From Cyclospora cayetanensis (taxonomy: Eukaryota; Apicomplexa; Conoidasida; Eucoccidiorida; Eimeriidae), in the NCBI RefSeq assembly GCF_002999335.1, contig NW_020312700.1, positions 1 to 64,000 of the forward strand: a stretch of DNA of 64,000 nucleotides, written 5' to 3'. A program made the translations under genes and the position numbers. Within the stretch, counting starts at the first letter, position 1, and each line of letters begins with the position of its first letter. The notes beneath the pieces were generated by a model that was given only the letters and a program-made list of their open reading frames with translations, ran no database searches and was not told the DNA's origin. This document shows, one piece after another, positions 48,601-59,235 of this stretch.

Positions 48601-49952
48601 TAGCTAGCCAGAGCGAATCCCTGGCCTGAAGATTAACGGGGAGGAACGTGTTCAAGCAAAGCAGACGTGCGGCTGTGGACTCAGCGATGGCTATTTCACA
48701 AGCGTGCGCAGTAAGTAGAATACACTATGGCAAACCAAAGAGGTACCTGAGAACGATACGTTACAATAGGCTTTTCTGCGTATTTTTATTGAAGAGCAAG
48801 AGCAGTAGAAATACTTGGAAATTCAAAACAGCACAGACAGTTTCCTAGTGTGAAGCTGCGAGGGCGGAAGAGCCACGGGGAAACACTAACCCAGTAAACT
48901 AACACCTGGGACCCTGATTATTCAATATTCTTTGAGAAGTTGGTGTGCTGCATACGGAAGCTAAATTGTCGCTCACGGGGTTCCGCCCCAGGAATGACCA
49001 GTTTTATACTCGGCAGCAATGCCCTCTAGCAGGGTAGACGCTGGCCACTTGGAGGATTACGAGGGTATAACTTCACATCCTTCAGCTGCGCAATTTGCAT
49101 ATTCCTCGTTATTTTACTAAAAAAAATGGTAAGCAGCTCTCCCCATTTGCCTTGGTCGGATATAACATTGCGTGGTTGTAAGTACAAATATCCTACTTTT
49201 TATATGCCCCATTTCGCCAGGAAGGGAAACGATTTACCCTTCAGAGCTGCCAGATACCAACAGTCTCGAGACACTTGTTCGTAAGCAGCTTCTTCCCGAT
49301 TGAGGCAGCATCAGCAAGTACAGGTGTACTGAAAATGGCTCATCCGATGCAACAGCTTAGCAAATAATCAAATAATCAATTTTCTTAACTCAGCCTGGCA
49401 GCTAGCTGTTTGAGCCCCATGCACGGAAGTACATGCTGCTCCTTGCACTTGTGCGGAAAAAAGTGGACAAAAACCATCACTACATGCACAGTAACTACTT
49501 GTTGGCGTCTTTGTTTTTTCTGCGAAGCAAGAACCACCAATCAGCAGAAAATCAAGAGCTGCTTCTGACCGTTTTCATTCTCAGATATATATCTTTTTAG
49601 GGACTTTCCGTTACGCTTTGAAACCATGTGGAAAAGGCAAGACTGCCACACAACACTCCAACTAGCACACTCAAGTAGTGCTTCTTTAGCATTCAACACC
49701 AAACGAGACTGTACACGACGCAGCTGGACTACATTTTATTATCGAAGTCGAAGTTAAAACTTTACAAACAAGCGGCTCCTCGAGATCCGCTAAAGAGCTT
49801 CCAAAGGGGGCGGAGGTATGCCGCAGACCCCAACGACAGCAGAAGCAGCTCTGTCCGTGAAATCCCGCAAATCAACGGAGCCCGCTCCTGCTGCTAAGCT
49901 CCCCCTATCTCGCCTCCCTAGGGGTTAGAGAAGCTCATTATTTGTAGAACCG

Positions 49953-52900
49953 CTACAGTGAGGCCAGGGAGAAGAAGGAGTCAAGTTGGCCGTGAAGGGC
50001 ATCTTTTGTTTGCTCCGACTGGCGCTTCAGGTCCTCCAGGATCTCACGGCTCAACCGTTGTGAAATCTGTCCAGAAGACATGCAGAAAGACGCACATGGT
50101 GATACAGTGACAAAATGTCAATTTCTTAGCCCTCAGACTCAAAGTACGAAGCTTCTAAGACTTCGACCCGGAGAGTAGCTTTGATAAGTATTGCGGATCG
50201 CCTCTTAACAGACGACGTGCTTTCTAACGATCGTGACCGCAGGCAGAGCCAGCTGATGCTGGCCTTGCCTCGGTTTCTGATGGTCAAGGCAGGATTACGA
50301 AAGCCTCTCACTGTGAGGGTCGTTTGCAGGGTGCGGCAGTCAGAGAGAATGTGTCCAAACTTTTGAAGAGCCACGCACGCTCCCGAGGGCAGTATGGCTG
50401 CCACTAGGAAGCTGTCTGCGCAAGCTGCTTCAACGTCCGTCAAGTCCCACAAATAAGTCCCCCCGATCTGCGAAAGGTGGTGCAGCACAACCGAAATGAT
50501 CAGCCACAGTAATATTAGGAACAATACTCATGACGAAGCCCTATATTCCCCCAAACCCCATGAGGCGAAACGCGGACGCCGTGTAAACTACATGCAAGGA
50601 TGCCTCAAACCAACAACAACCCTTTCTCCAGGGCTGATAATATCTAGCGCCTAAGCTCGATATCCGCAGCAAAAGCCGCTATATCGCGATACTTTTGCAC
50701 CCTGGGCCAAACACACAAGGCCGCGTGAATGTGCTAACAGGGAAGGCGCAGAAGATACAGCAAGAGCAACACCCCCAGAGAGGGCCCTTAAGGGAAGACA
50801 CAGCTTCACGCTGAAGAGACTGAAGGGCTTTTCCACCGAAAGCATTGATACGCAGGCCAGTGTACGAGTCGTTCACAGGTAGAACCCTGCGCTCCGGATA
50901 CACAGGAGTTCTTAAAAGCAGTAACTAAGAACGAGGCGCAAGCTCCTACCTGTGCAGCCGTAAGGAGAATCGGCACCGTATCGATGGGGTAGGGTCTCCC
51001 AGCAGCAATACTGCAGGCACAGGCAGCACGAGACATAAAGCATGAGCACATCTTCACGCGCAAGGCCGATAGGAAGACAGTTTATACTGTGGTAGGAGCA
51101 GGCACCAATACACCGAGACACGGGCAGAGGCGCCACTGCATTCAACGCTGCGGGGATAGCAAAAAATTGATTAAACTGAGCCAAACAGAATGTACGGGAT
51201 CGGGCAGCAAACTACACAACGCGAGGGAAGGGCAAGAAACAAAGCCATGGACGCAAGACCATCGAAGCACGTTGATGGAGGGAGTGGCATGCGACGCAGG
51301 TGCTTGCCCACGGCAGTTGCAGCTGAATGAAGTCTGAGCTCAGCTAGGAAAGCGCGACGCCAAAAGAAGCAGTGCCGCCTCGGTGCAGCCTCCTGCGTTA
51401 GCTGGCCAGTTTCATGTCTCCCTCCAGCTACCTGCTATGCAGTAGACGGCTTGCCCTCATGCTACACTCAGCCGGGGGTGACGACAACTCTAGGAAGGCG
51501 AGCCGTATTTTCTCAACATACCGCTCGTCGCATGAAACATTGAGGTCTGTCACGGCGAGGCCTTGGTCCTTCTCCTCAGCCTCTTCGATTAGAACGCTTG
51601 GCAGTCTGCATTCACAGCCGGTCCAGTTGGTGTTGATGTCTTGACTGGTACCTCGGAGGAGGATTCCCGTAGAACACACGCAAAGGAGGATTCTACCAGG
51701 GACGAACTGGATGCTCGACGCAGCGAAGAAGCCACCTCCGTTGCTCTCCCTCACCTGAGCGACTTTAGGGCCCCCCATATGGCGAGGCTCACTGCGTCCA
51801 AGAGGCAGCCACCGGCCTTAAGAACCTGCACAAATACTTTCCAGAAACCACGACGCTATAGCTCCGCCTACAGGAAGCAACGGTGGAAGGGGGAGCGAAG
51901 GCGGAAGTAGGTATAGCTTCATCTGCGCACCCCGCCTCTGCTGCTGGCGTTTAAACTCTGAACTTGACTCAAAGCTTACAATGACATCGAGCGAAATTCT
52001 CCAAGAGGCCTTGCCGCCTTCATCTTTCAAGGGTACGAGGTGGGGAAGAAGCAGCTGCTCGAGTGTGGCCTGAAGGAGAGACGAGAGAGAGGCTCCGTCT
52101 CCACCCGTTACGTCTGCGAGCTCCTGCTCAGCAGCCCCACTGCGAGAACAAGGCGCATGCAGACGCAACAATCCCTCAGCCGCGCACCGCCTTCGAAGAA
52201 GCCCTCGAATTGCCGGTAGTGCGGATTAGATGGAGGAAGCTGAGCAGACGGAACTGCTTGGCCTCCCAGTCGAGACGCCGCGTGTGAGCTGGAGGCGCAC
52301 GCCGAGGCAGAGTGCAAGCAGCCTCTCCACCAGAGGGGGAACGATGGCTGAGGCACATGGAATCCTCCGCTCTCTTTGTTAGAAAGCAGTGTTGCACGCA
52401 TACCATCCAACGGAGAGGCTGTAGGGCTCTTGCTGGCCTCCCGCGCCGGGTAGGATCAGATCAGCCTGGACATGCAGCGACAACAGAAAGAAACTCAAAG
52501 CCCCAAATAAGAGACATGCATGTAGACTCTATGAGCTCGAAAGATGGTGTAGAACCCCCCAGCAAGAGGCCTGGCGCGCAAGGCCGACGCTCTGTGCAGC
52601 CTTAGCCGCTAAGCCCACGGCTGCTTCGGCTCAGACATGAGCGTTGCAGGGGAAGCCGTTGACTGCGAGACTGGCTTCTACAGAGCGCAGAGGAGCGAAG
52701 AAAAGCCACAGGGGCCCCTAGAGGCGTAGAAACAGCGCGGAGAAGCTTTCGATCGTCAGAGGAGGTGTGCAATGTGTCCCCAGCCCCCGCAACGCTGCGT
52801 GGTCGTAGGAGGTAGGTGGCTGCCGCACATCGGCCGTAACGATCACGACGTTTTCTTCCGTTTGAATGGCGGCGCTGCTGCAGCTGAGGGGGAGTATGCC

Positions 52901-53110
52901 GCAGGCGAGGATGCGAGGCCTGAGCTCCACGGGGCATCGACCATCTGGACGGATCCCACACGCAGCGCCTTCGCGAGTGAATGTTGCCTCTGCGTGACAC
53001 ACTGCCCCCTGAAAGGAGGAGAAGAAAAGGGAGTAGAACCCCCTGGGAGGAGATGCGGTGTTTGCGGGGTCTCCTGCGTCTAGGGGGATGGGAGGCCCCT
53101 CGATATCCAT
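49953..53110 (-). CDS. RRP42: Exosome core subunit of RNase PH fold, Rrp42/EXOSC7-like
   Basis: Minus-strand exons with matched phases: 53110-52829, then unresolved exons around 52480-52150, then a block ending 51980, 51825-51755, 51605-51522, 51010-50950, 50467-50312 and 50066-49953 (TAG). The first exon carries the RNase PH entry signature GIRPDGRCPVELRP, then SAAIQTEENVVIVTAD. QFEGFFEG near 52.2 kb fits the EGxxEF element. The join at 51980/51825 gives ISLDVI+VLKAGGCLLDAVSLA, matching the conserved VD-GGN-DA segment, followed across 51755/51605 by KSL-RLPSVLIEE. RPYPIDTVPILLTAAQ+IGGTYLWDLTDVEAAC and the helical tail ISQRLSREILEDLKR finish the domain. Rrp42-type subunits form the catalytically inactive ring of the RNA exosome. 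Start ATG 53110 is the furthest-upstream Met in frame without needing another intron. Rrp43 or Rrp45 are alternatives. The middle exons need transcript data. Confidence 0.72.
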
Positions 53111-54439
53111 TGTTTTGAGAGGTGTATGGCTCGCCGCTGCTTGAGAACAAGCAGGTGGGGAGTGGCGTGAGGCTGCGGGGTAGGACTTGCCAGGGGAAGG
53201 CTGCGCTGCTGGGGGAGGCTGCAGAGCCGCGCGAGCAGCCGTGAGGCTTGACGAAGCCTCGGGGGAAGCTCTTCGCGCGGAGAAAGCGGCGTCGACGTGG
53301 CGGGTTGGGGGGCTGGGGGGTGGGAAAAAGCGGCGCGGGCAGCACCAAGATTGGCGGGGGGAGTCGTGTTAAGTGGTGGAAGCGACTGGAGACTTTGGAA
53401 GGAGCCTGGGAGAGGAGGGGAAGGCTGGTCGTGGGGGAGGAGTTCGTGTTGGGGCCCCTGGTGTCTGAGCAGAGGAAGGCCTGAGAGAGGGAGTGCGCGG
53501 CTGTGCTCCCTTTGAAGGAGGCCTTTCGCTTCGTTGTTCTTTCTAAATACACGTGGGAAGGAAATTGAAAACTATGGCCAGGAAGCGTGAAGTGGCGACT
53601 TTTGCTGCTGCTGATCCGGCAGCAGGAGCAGCAGCCGGCAGCCGCTTGAGCTCATGTAGTATCCACGGGACCGCAGCAGCTGCACAACAGGCGTTTCATT
53701 TGCTGACGCGGGGCCCTTCTCCCTGTTTCTATTTATATGAGATCAACATAGACTGCTGTTTTATGGTTTAAAGGGGCTGGTGTGGCTTTGGTGTTTGTAT
53801 CGTCTTGTTCTTGCATCCAGCTCTGCTGCCCGTCGTTTCCGTACGGGCTGTGCCGCTGCTGTAGCTGATATTTCCGTTTGAATCTTCTCGCCATCGACAC
53901 TTTTGGGAGCAGAACTGCCCAGAGAGCCTCAAGGGAGCAAAAGCGCTTCACTTCATGGGCCACGTCAGCAGCAGCAGCAGCAGCAGCAGCAGCTGATGCT
54001 GCTGCTGCCCCCAGGTTTCTCTCCTGCCCTTGTTCCAGGATTTCTCTTCCAAATATCTGTTCGTGCTTTTGCTGCCACTTCTTGCTTAATGCACAAGGAC
54101 CCTGCGGCCTCCCCTCGTGGTCGTACCCATCAGCTGGGCGGACAGCGATTCGCAGCAGCAGCCGCAGCGGCAGCAGGCCTTCTCTCCCGATCTTTCCTCT
54201 TGGATTCCAAAGAAGAATTTCCAGAGACTACAAGAACAGGCACACGTAGTGACTTGTCCGCTTGGCAGCAACGACGGAGCAACCGCAGCACCATCGCGAG
54301 TGGTTGTTCATGCATGCACCAACTGCTGCCGGAGCAGGGCAGTGTACATACACTCTAGATACGTGCCCACACGTAACATGAGCCTCATTGTGTGATATAC
54401 ATAGGGATAGATCCCCAGCGCTTTTTTGACCCCTCAATA
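53111..54439. other. Divergent spacer between exosome subunit and KH gene
   Basis: The left part (53111-53540) is GC-rich and has few stops, so it gives open frames on both strands without recognisable protein content. A plus ATG near 53574 opens a 65-codon Ala-rich ORF, and 53903-54358 is another open plus frame. Either could be leader sequence of the KH gene. A short CAG run is at about 53967-53998. Confidence 0.4.
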
Positions 54440-55188
54440 ATGGAGCAGCAACAACTGCAGCAGCTGCAACCGCATCAGCAACAGCGGCAGCAACAACAGC
54501 AGCCTCCAGCCTCACTGTTTTCTGCTCCAACCAGTGGCCTTGTCCAGTCCCCTGGTTCTAGCTATGAGCCCACCCGTTCCTGCCCTGGGGGTCCGCCCGC
54601 GCCTCTCTCTGTGCCATACGCGATGGAATATGAGAGTTGGACTGGTGCTGCAGCCCATCTGCAGCGTCAGCAGCAGCAGCGGCTGCCCTCTCCCCCGTCG
54701 GCTGTAAATACACCCCAAAACTCCCCGTCCTGCGACGTTTGGGGGCCCAAGAGCGTCTCCCCCGCGTATTCCCCTGCAATGGGTAGCGATTACTCGATAT
54801 GGCAGCAGCCGGGGGCCTCCCCAAGCCCGCAGGATCAGCAATTGCTCTTGCAGAGGCAGCAGAGTGGCGAGTGTGGCGGAACCGACAGCTCTCCTCCCCG
54901 TCGAAGCGTGCTTTCAAGCGACAGTATGAACATGAGCTTCGACGCTGTGCTCGAGCAGGTGTGCCGTCTCTTGCATGCGAATAGCGGCGGTTCCGTCTCC
55001 TCAGCATCTACTCCCAGGAAAGCCTCCCTAGCGGACTACCCCTTAGAAGGCCTCCTCCCAGCCACACAGATCGCAGTCAACGGCCGCGTGTGGCGTGGGG
55101 AGGAGGGGCCCTTTGCTGCCGCTGCCCAAGCACCTGCGGAAGCCGGGGTAGACGGAACGCAGCAGCAACAACTGCACCAGCAGCAGAT

Positions 55189-55220
<32 letters not shown>

Positions 55221-57463
55221 GGGCATCGGGAAGGTCTCGAACTCAAGGGAGGACGAAATACGGTCGGCCACACAACCGTAAGCCCCCCACCCCCTTCCCC
55301 CACGCCTCCCATTTCATCTTCTCTCTCTCTCTCCCCTGTCTACACACAGATGTGCATCTGAATGCTGTGGCACTCTTGGTTGTATCAGCGTTACATCATT
55401 GGAGATAGGGTTCTGTCTTGTAAATAGTCCAGCGGTAAGAAATAGCTAGTGATGCATGACACACGCACAGACACATGGAGGCAGTCCTTCTCTTAAGGGG
55501 CCGTAACACCTCGACACGACCACCCAAGGCGTATCCGCGACTTGTTAAATAGTAATTCGGCCCCTTGTTGGTGTGCTCTCAAAGGAGCTTCGCGTTTGCT
55601 TCTCGGATCTACCATATATTTATTTTATTCATAGAGCCTTGAAAGCAGCAGAGAGCAAAAGAGGGGAATAGAAACGAAGGGAAATAATCCAGAAAGAGTA
55701 GAGGTGTTAGGGTGTCGCTCTCTGGCATTGTATTCGGCTCGTCTCGTTTGGGGGCGGGGGGACGTTGGGTAAATGGCTGGTGCCACTGCTGTCTGCTTCG
55801 TGGTCTTTTTTTGTTGAGAGGAAGCACTGCTGGATCGAAAGCATTGTTATTCGCCTTTGCCTCCCTTTTCGACGGCCCCCCTCGACGCTGCCAGTCTTTC
55901 CACACTGCAAAGCGTCTGCTAGGTTCCCCGCCTGGCCTTTGTGCTTCTCGAGGCTTCGCTGTCGGTGAGCCTTGTGATCTCGTCTGTGCTGCCCTTGTAT
56001 GTGCAGAGTCGGATCCGGTGACTCGCAGCAGCCCAACCGCTGGTGTATCTGAAAATAGCTGGCCAGTGGTGCAGGGGGCTCTGCACCAGGCAAAGCAGCT
56101 GCTGCAGGGCCCTTTGCAGCAGCAGCAGCTTGTAGACGCTGCTGGGAACGCTCAGATTCACGAGTGCCTCTCTCGCCTGCATGAAGCCGTTCTGGTCCTG
56201 CAGCGGGAGAATCAGCTGCTGGTGTCTCGCATTCAGCAGCAGCAACAACAGCAGCAGCAGATGCGTCTGCAGCAGCCCTTCCAGCTGCTGCATGCCCCGA
56301 AGGGGGGTGCAGCCTCTAGGGCTCAGTCTCTGAGTCCGTTCGGCACTGCGAGCGAGTTTAGTGGGTGCGCTGAAGGAAGCGGCGGCAGCAGCAGCTCAGC
56401 AGCTAACCTCTCTTTCAGCAGGGCCCTAAGTGGGGGCGTTTTGCCTCGACCCGAAGTCTCCGCAGATGAAATAAGGAGTGCACCGAACCCTTCAACTCCT
56501 CTCCTTAGGGGCGGCGACATTTCTGTCGAACGCTTCCTCAGCACGTATGTCTCACGGAAACGCACAGCTCATGAATTCGGTAGTCTGAGGGGAAAAAAAT
56601 GTATTTAGTGTCTTACGCGCAGCTTTCGCCTTTTCCAAGCGTTCACTAGCCCCTCCATTTCTGTTGCCAACTACGGTTCTGTTCACTCCATTCTCGCTCG
56701 CTGTGCAGAACTAGATGAATACAGGTTCTAGCAAGGCGAGGTGGTGATGGGTGGGGTTGCTCTTGTATGCACATGGGTATGCGCGCATTTTTGCATGTTT
56801 ATGCGTGTCCTCGTGTGTGTATTCAGGTTTCCGTTCGCTCCCTGTACCCGTGAGTACAGCCACTCGGTGTTGAAGCTTTGTGCAGATCACAACCTCGTGG
56901 TGAAGCTCCTAGGCTTCCAAGGGCGTCGGGTAGAGCTGCTGGAGAGGCACCACCGTTGCAGGATTCAGACTTCTGCCCAGTCTGCGTCATTTCCTGGATT
57001 TCCAAATGGCCGCTGCGTGCTTTTTGTGGGGGCCCTTCCTTCCCTGCTGAGGGCCAGTGCGGATCTTTTTGCGGTTGCTGACACCAGTAGGCCGGGGCTT
57101 AGGCTCAACGTCGAGGGCTACAGGATGTGTCTGGTGGTACCTGGGGAGTACGTAGGTCGCCTGTTGCGCAGCAACTGTGCAGGCTTGCATGCGCTGCAGG
57201 AAGGGGGAGGCAGGACAGTTCACATAGCCTTGGGGAATCTGTGTGTTCTAATGGGAGGTGGATACTCAGAACGGGTATTGCTGATTGATGGGGCCCTTGA
57301 GGGCGTTGCTCGGGTGTTGGAGATGGCCGCTATGCAGCTACAGGATTTCTTCCGACGTCACCCGGGGCCCCCAGGGGTCGCCACGGGGGCAGGTCCTCCC
57401 CCCCTCATTCAGAGGTACGAGTTCTTAGATTACCCGAAAAGAATCGACGTTCAGCTGTCATGA
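54440..57463 (+). CDS. KH-domain RNA-binding protein, three exons
   Basis: Exons 54440-55277, 56007-56544 and 56827-57463; donors CC|GTAAGC and AC|GTATGT, acceptors TGTGCAG and TATTCAG; phases match and give 670 aa. Residues 1-280 are Gln/Pro/Ser-rich low complexity with a poly-Gln run near 55190-55220. The exon 2 region includes a probable coiled coil (CLSRLHEAVLVLQRENQLL). Exon 3 encodes two KH-like units. KH1 has LVVKLLGFQGRRVELL with an intact GxxG (GFQG). KH2 starts MCLVVPGEYVGRLL but the GxxG position reads RSNC, so nucleic-acid contact there may be lost; it continues VHIALGNLCVLMGGG and ALEGVARVLEMA. KH proteins bind single-stranded RNA in splicing, stability or translation control; the target is unknown. 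The ORF is open 16 codons upstream of ATG 54440, so an earlier exon is possible. Confidence 0.82.
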
Positions 57464-59235
57464 GGATGACACACAAAACTATTCCTGGCAACAAACAGGA
57501 AAAAAATGCGGAAACAACTGCCGCAACATATCAGCATTCTTATCTCCCCCGAAGCATTTAAGGCCCGCTTCTTAAGGGGAAGTGTTCTTGGGTCTATCTA
57601 TGCCATACATAGCCAAACGAGAAGGCAAGTGCGGAACACCCTCTAGGGCCCCGCACGGGCACTGATGCCCCAGAGTGGCGTGGAGAGAAGGGGGCTGAGG
57701 CCCCTCCTCTCCTCATCCTCTCTCCCCTCCTCTTTCCCCCCCGCCCCCCCCGTCTGGGGGCCCCATGAGGTTCTTTGGGGAGGAGGGGTACTAGAAAGGC
57801 CCTTCGGAAGGGGCCTCAAACAACTTCCTCCCTGTGCCTCTTCAGCTGTAGTGGGGCGGGACGCCGAATGCCACTGCAATAGCGCTTCTTACCGCCAGTG
57901 AGGGGTTGTGTACAATTGCCGCCCAGCAATATGACAGGGGATACAAAAATGCACCGTTTTCGTGGTTTTGGGGCTTTCACCGCAGCAGCAGCAACTGCTG
58001 CTCCTCCTCTCGCACTTGCGGCAGCAGGTTGGTTGGCTTTGTTTCTTTCTGATCTGGTTTCTTTGCTTGTGTGGCTAGCTAAAAGTCCGTCGTAGGTGTG
58101 GCTAGCTGTGTCGATTGTCGGTCTTCTTGTTTGACTGTCTGTTTCTGTGGGGTAGCGTGTGTCGTGCTGCGTGTTGCTGTCTCTCTTTCTTGGCCCCCGG
58201 CAACAGTTTGTTTGTGCGCCGTAGCAGCAGCCCGCTGCCCCTGCATGCAGGCCTGCCCAATGAGGCACAAGGCCTTATGGCGCTGCACATTTTGGGGCCC
58301 TCTTACGCTGGGGTGTCTGTCTCCGGTGCCTCCTCCTCACTGCAATGCGGCAGTGAGCTGAGCGACAAGGGCCCTCCCGTTTCCTTACCGACCCATTGGA
58401 GCATATCGCTCCCACGAAAACACTGCAGACAGTGAAACACAATAGCCCTAGTGGCACTTTCAACAGACCCTCCAGACGTGATGCGTACTCTGCATATGGG
58501 GAACTCATGGAAGTATCCGTTCGTAACACCCTACCTCGGCTTTTCCTACACATAAATAGCGCAGGCACCCTTGAGGGCGCGAGCGGCGTTGAAGCGCATA
58601 AGCGCTGTAGGCAACGAGCACCTCTCCGCGAAAACAAAAGGAGAGGGACCTTTGAACACTAGTGAAGGCAGGGAGGGTAGGGGCCACCAATACAGCTGCA
58701 TGCTGTAATCAAATCATTTTGAAGCCTAGCTTCTGGACAGGAACTCGTCAGGAGTGACCTCGAGCCCTTCATGTATGCAGGCCTATAACCAGGCTCGTTG
58801 AGCTGAAGACAAGCAAACTATGTGTGTGAAAGGACTTCAGCAGCGACAGCTATGGCAGCGACAGGGCTGTTGGGCTAAAATTCGAAAGACAGCCTCCCAG
58901 ACAGACGTGCTGTCTCCTTTATGTGTTACGTCTCACTATTTCTGCAGAGGAGAGGGTGGCAGGAAAAACTTCCTGGCCGGTCTCTCCAACGTCTGCATGA
59001 GAAAACCACCTACCGCTACCTCTGCGTGTACCCATGGATAATTATTCCTTAAGAACAAACACCAAGAGTTGTAGCGTGCCCCCGTGCAGCAACACCAAAG
59101 CAAACCACAAGCTGCAGCAACGGCAACATGTGGCGACTAAAGGCCTGCGAGAGGCCAATTTGTGCAGCAGCGGCGTTAATGCGGCTACTACATATACAAC
59201 TTGGCATCCGTAGATAAGCCGTTCTGAGCCAATGT
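57464..59235. other. Convergent intergenic region, no gene seen
   Basis: The region lies between the stop of the KH gene and the stop of the minus-strand zinc-finger gene. GC-rich stretches at 57650-57800 and T-rich ones at 58010-58200 give short open frames but none with family features. Nothing further can be supported. Confidence 0.5.

Larger units (their letters stand above)
37117..49952. other. Feature-poor segment of about 12.8 kb with no convincing gene
   Basis: Simple repeats and CAG runs vanish at about 37.6 kb and return only near 52 kb. The longest ORF is 171 codons (43077-43592, plus) and has no recognisable domain. Base composition is balanced, with stops frequent in every frame. 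Two subregions look like diverged copies: about 39605-40200 and 44880-45650 share words in the same order (TGCTGTGTACAACTAGCTGG / TGCAGTGTGCAACTGGGTG; ACTCAATAAC / ATTCAATAAC; TTGAGCCCCTCAGGGTTCGC / TTGAGCCCTCTAGGATTCAC). This suggests old duplicated or transposon-derived sequence. I saw no tRNA, rRNA, reverse transcriptase or transposase. Confidence 0.6.

Noticed and set aside
52602..53552. Minus-strand ORF of 316 codons
   Set aside because: It is in another frame from the RNase PH signature at 53008-52829, is Arg/Pro/Ser-rich without a domain, and reflects the GC-rich composition.
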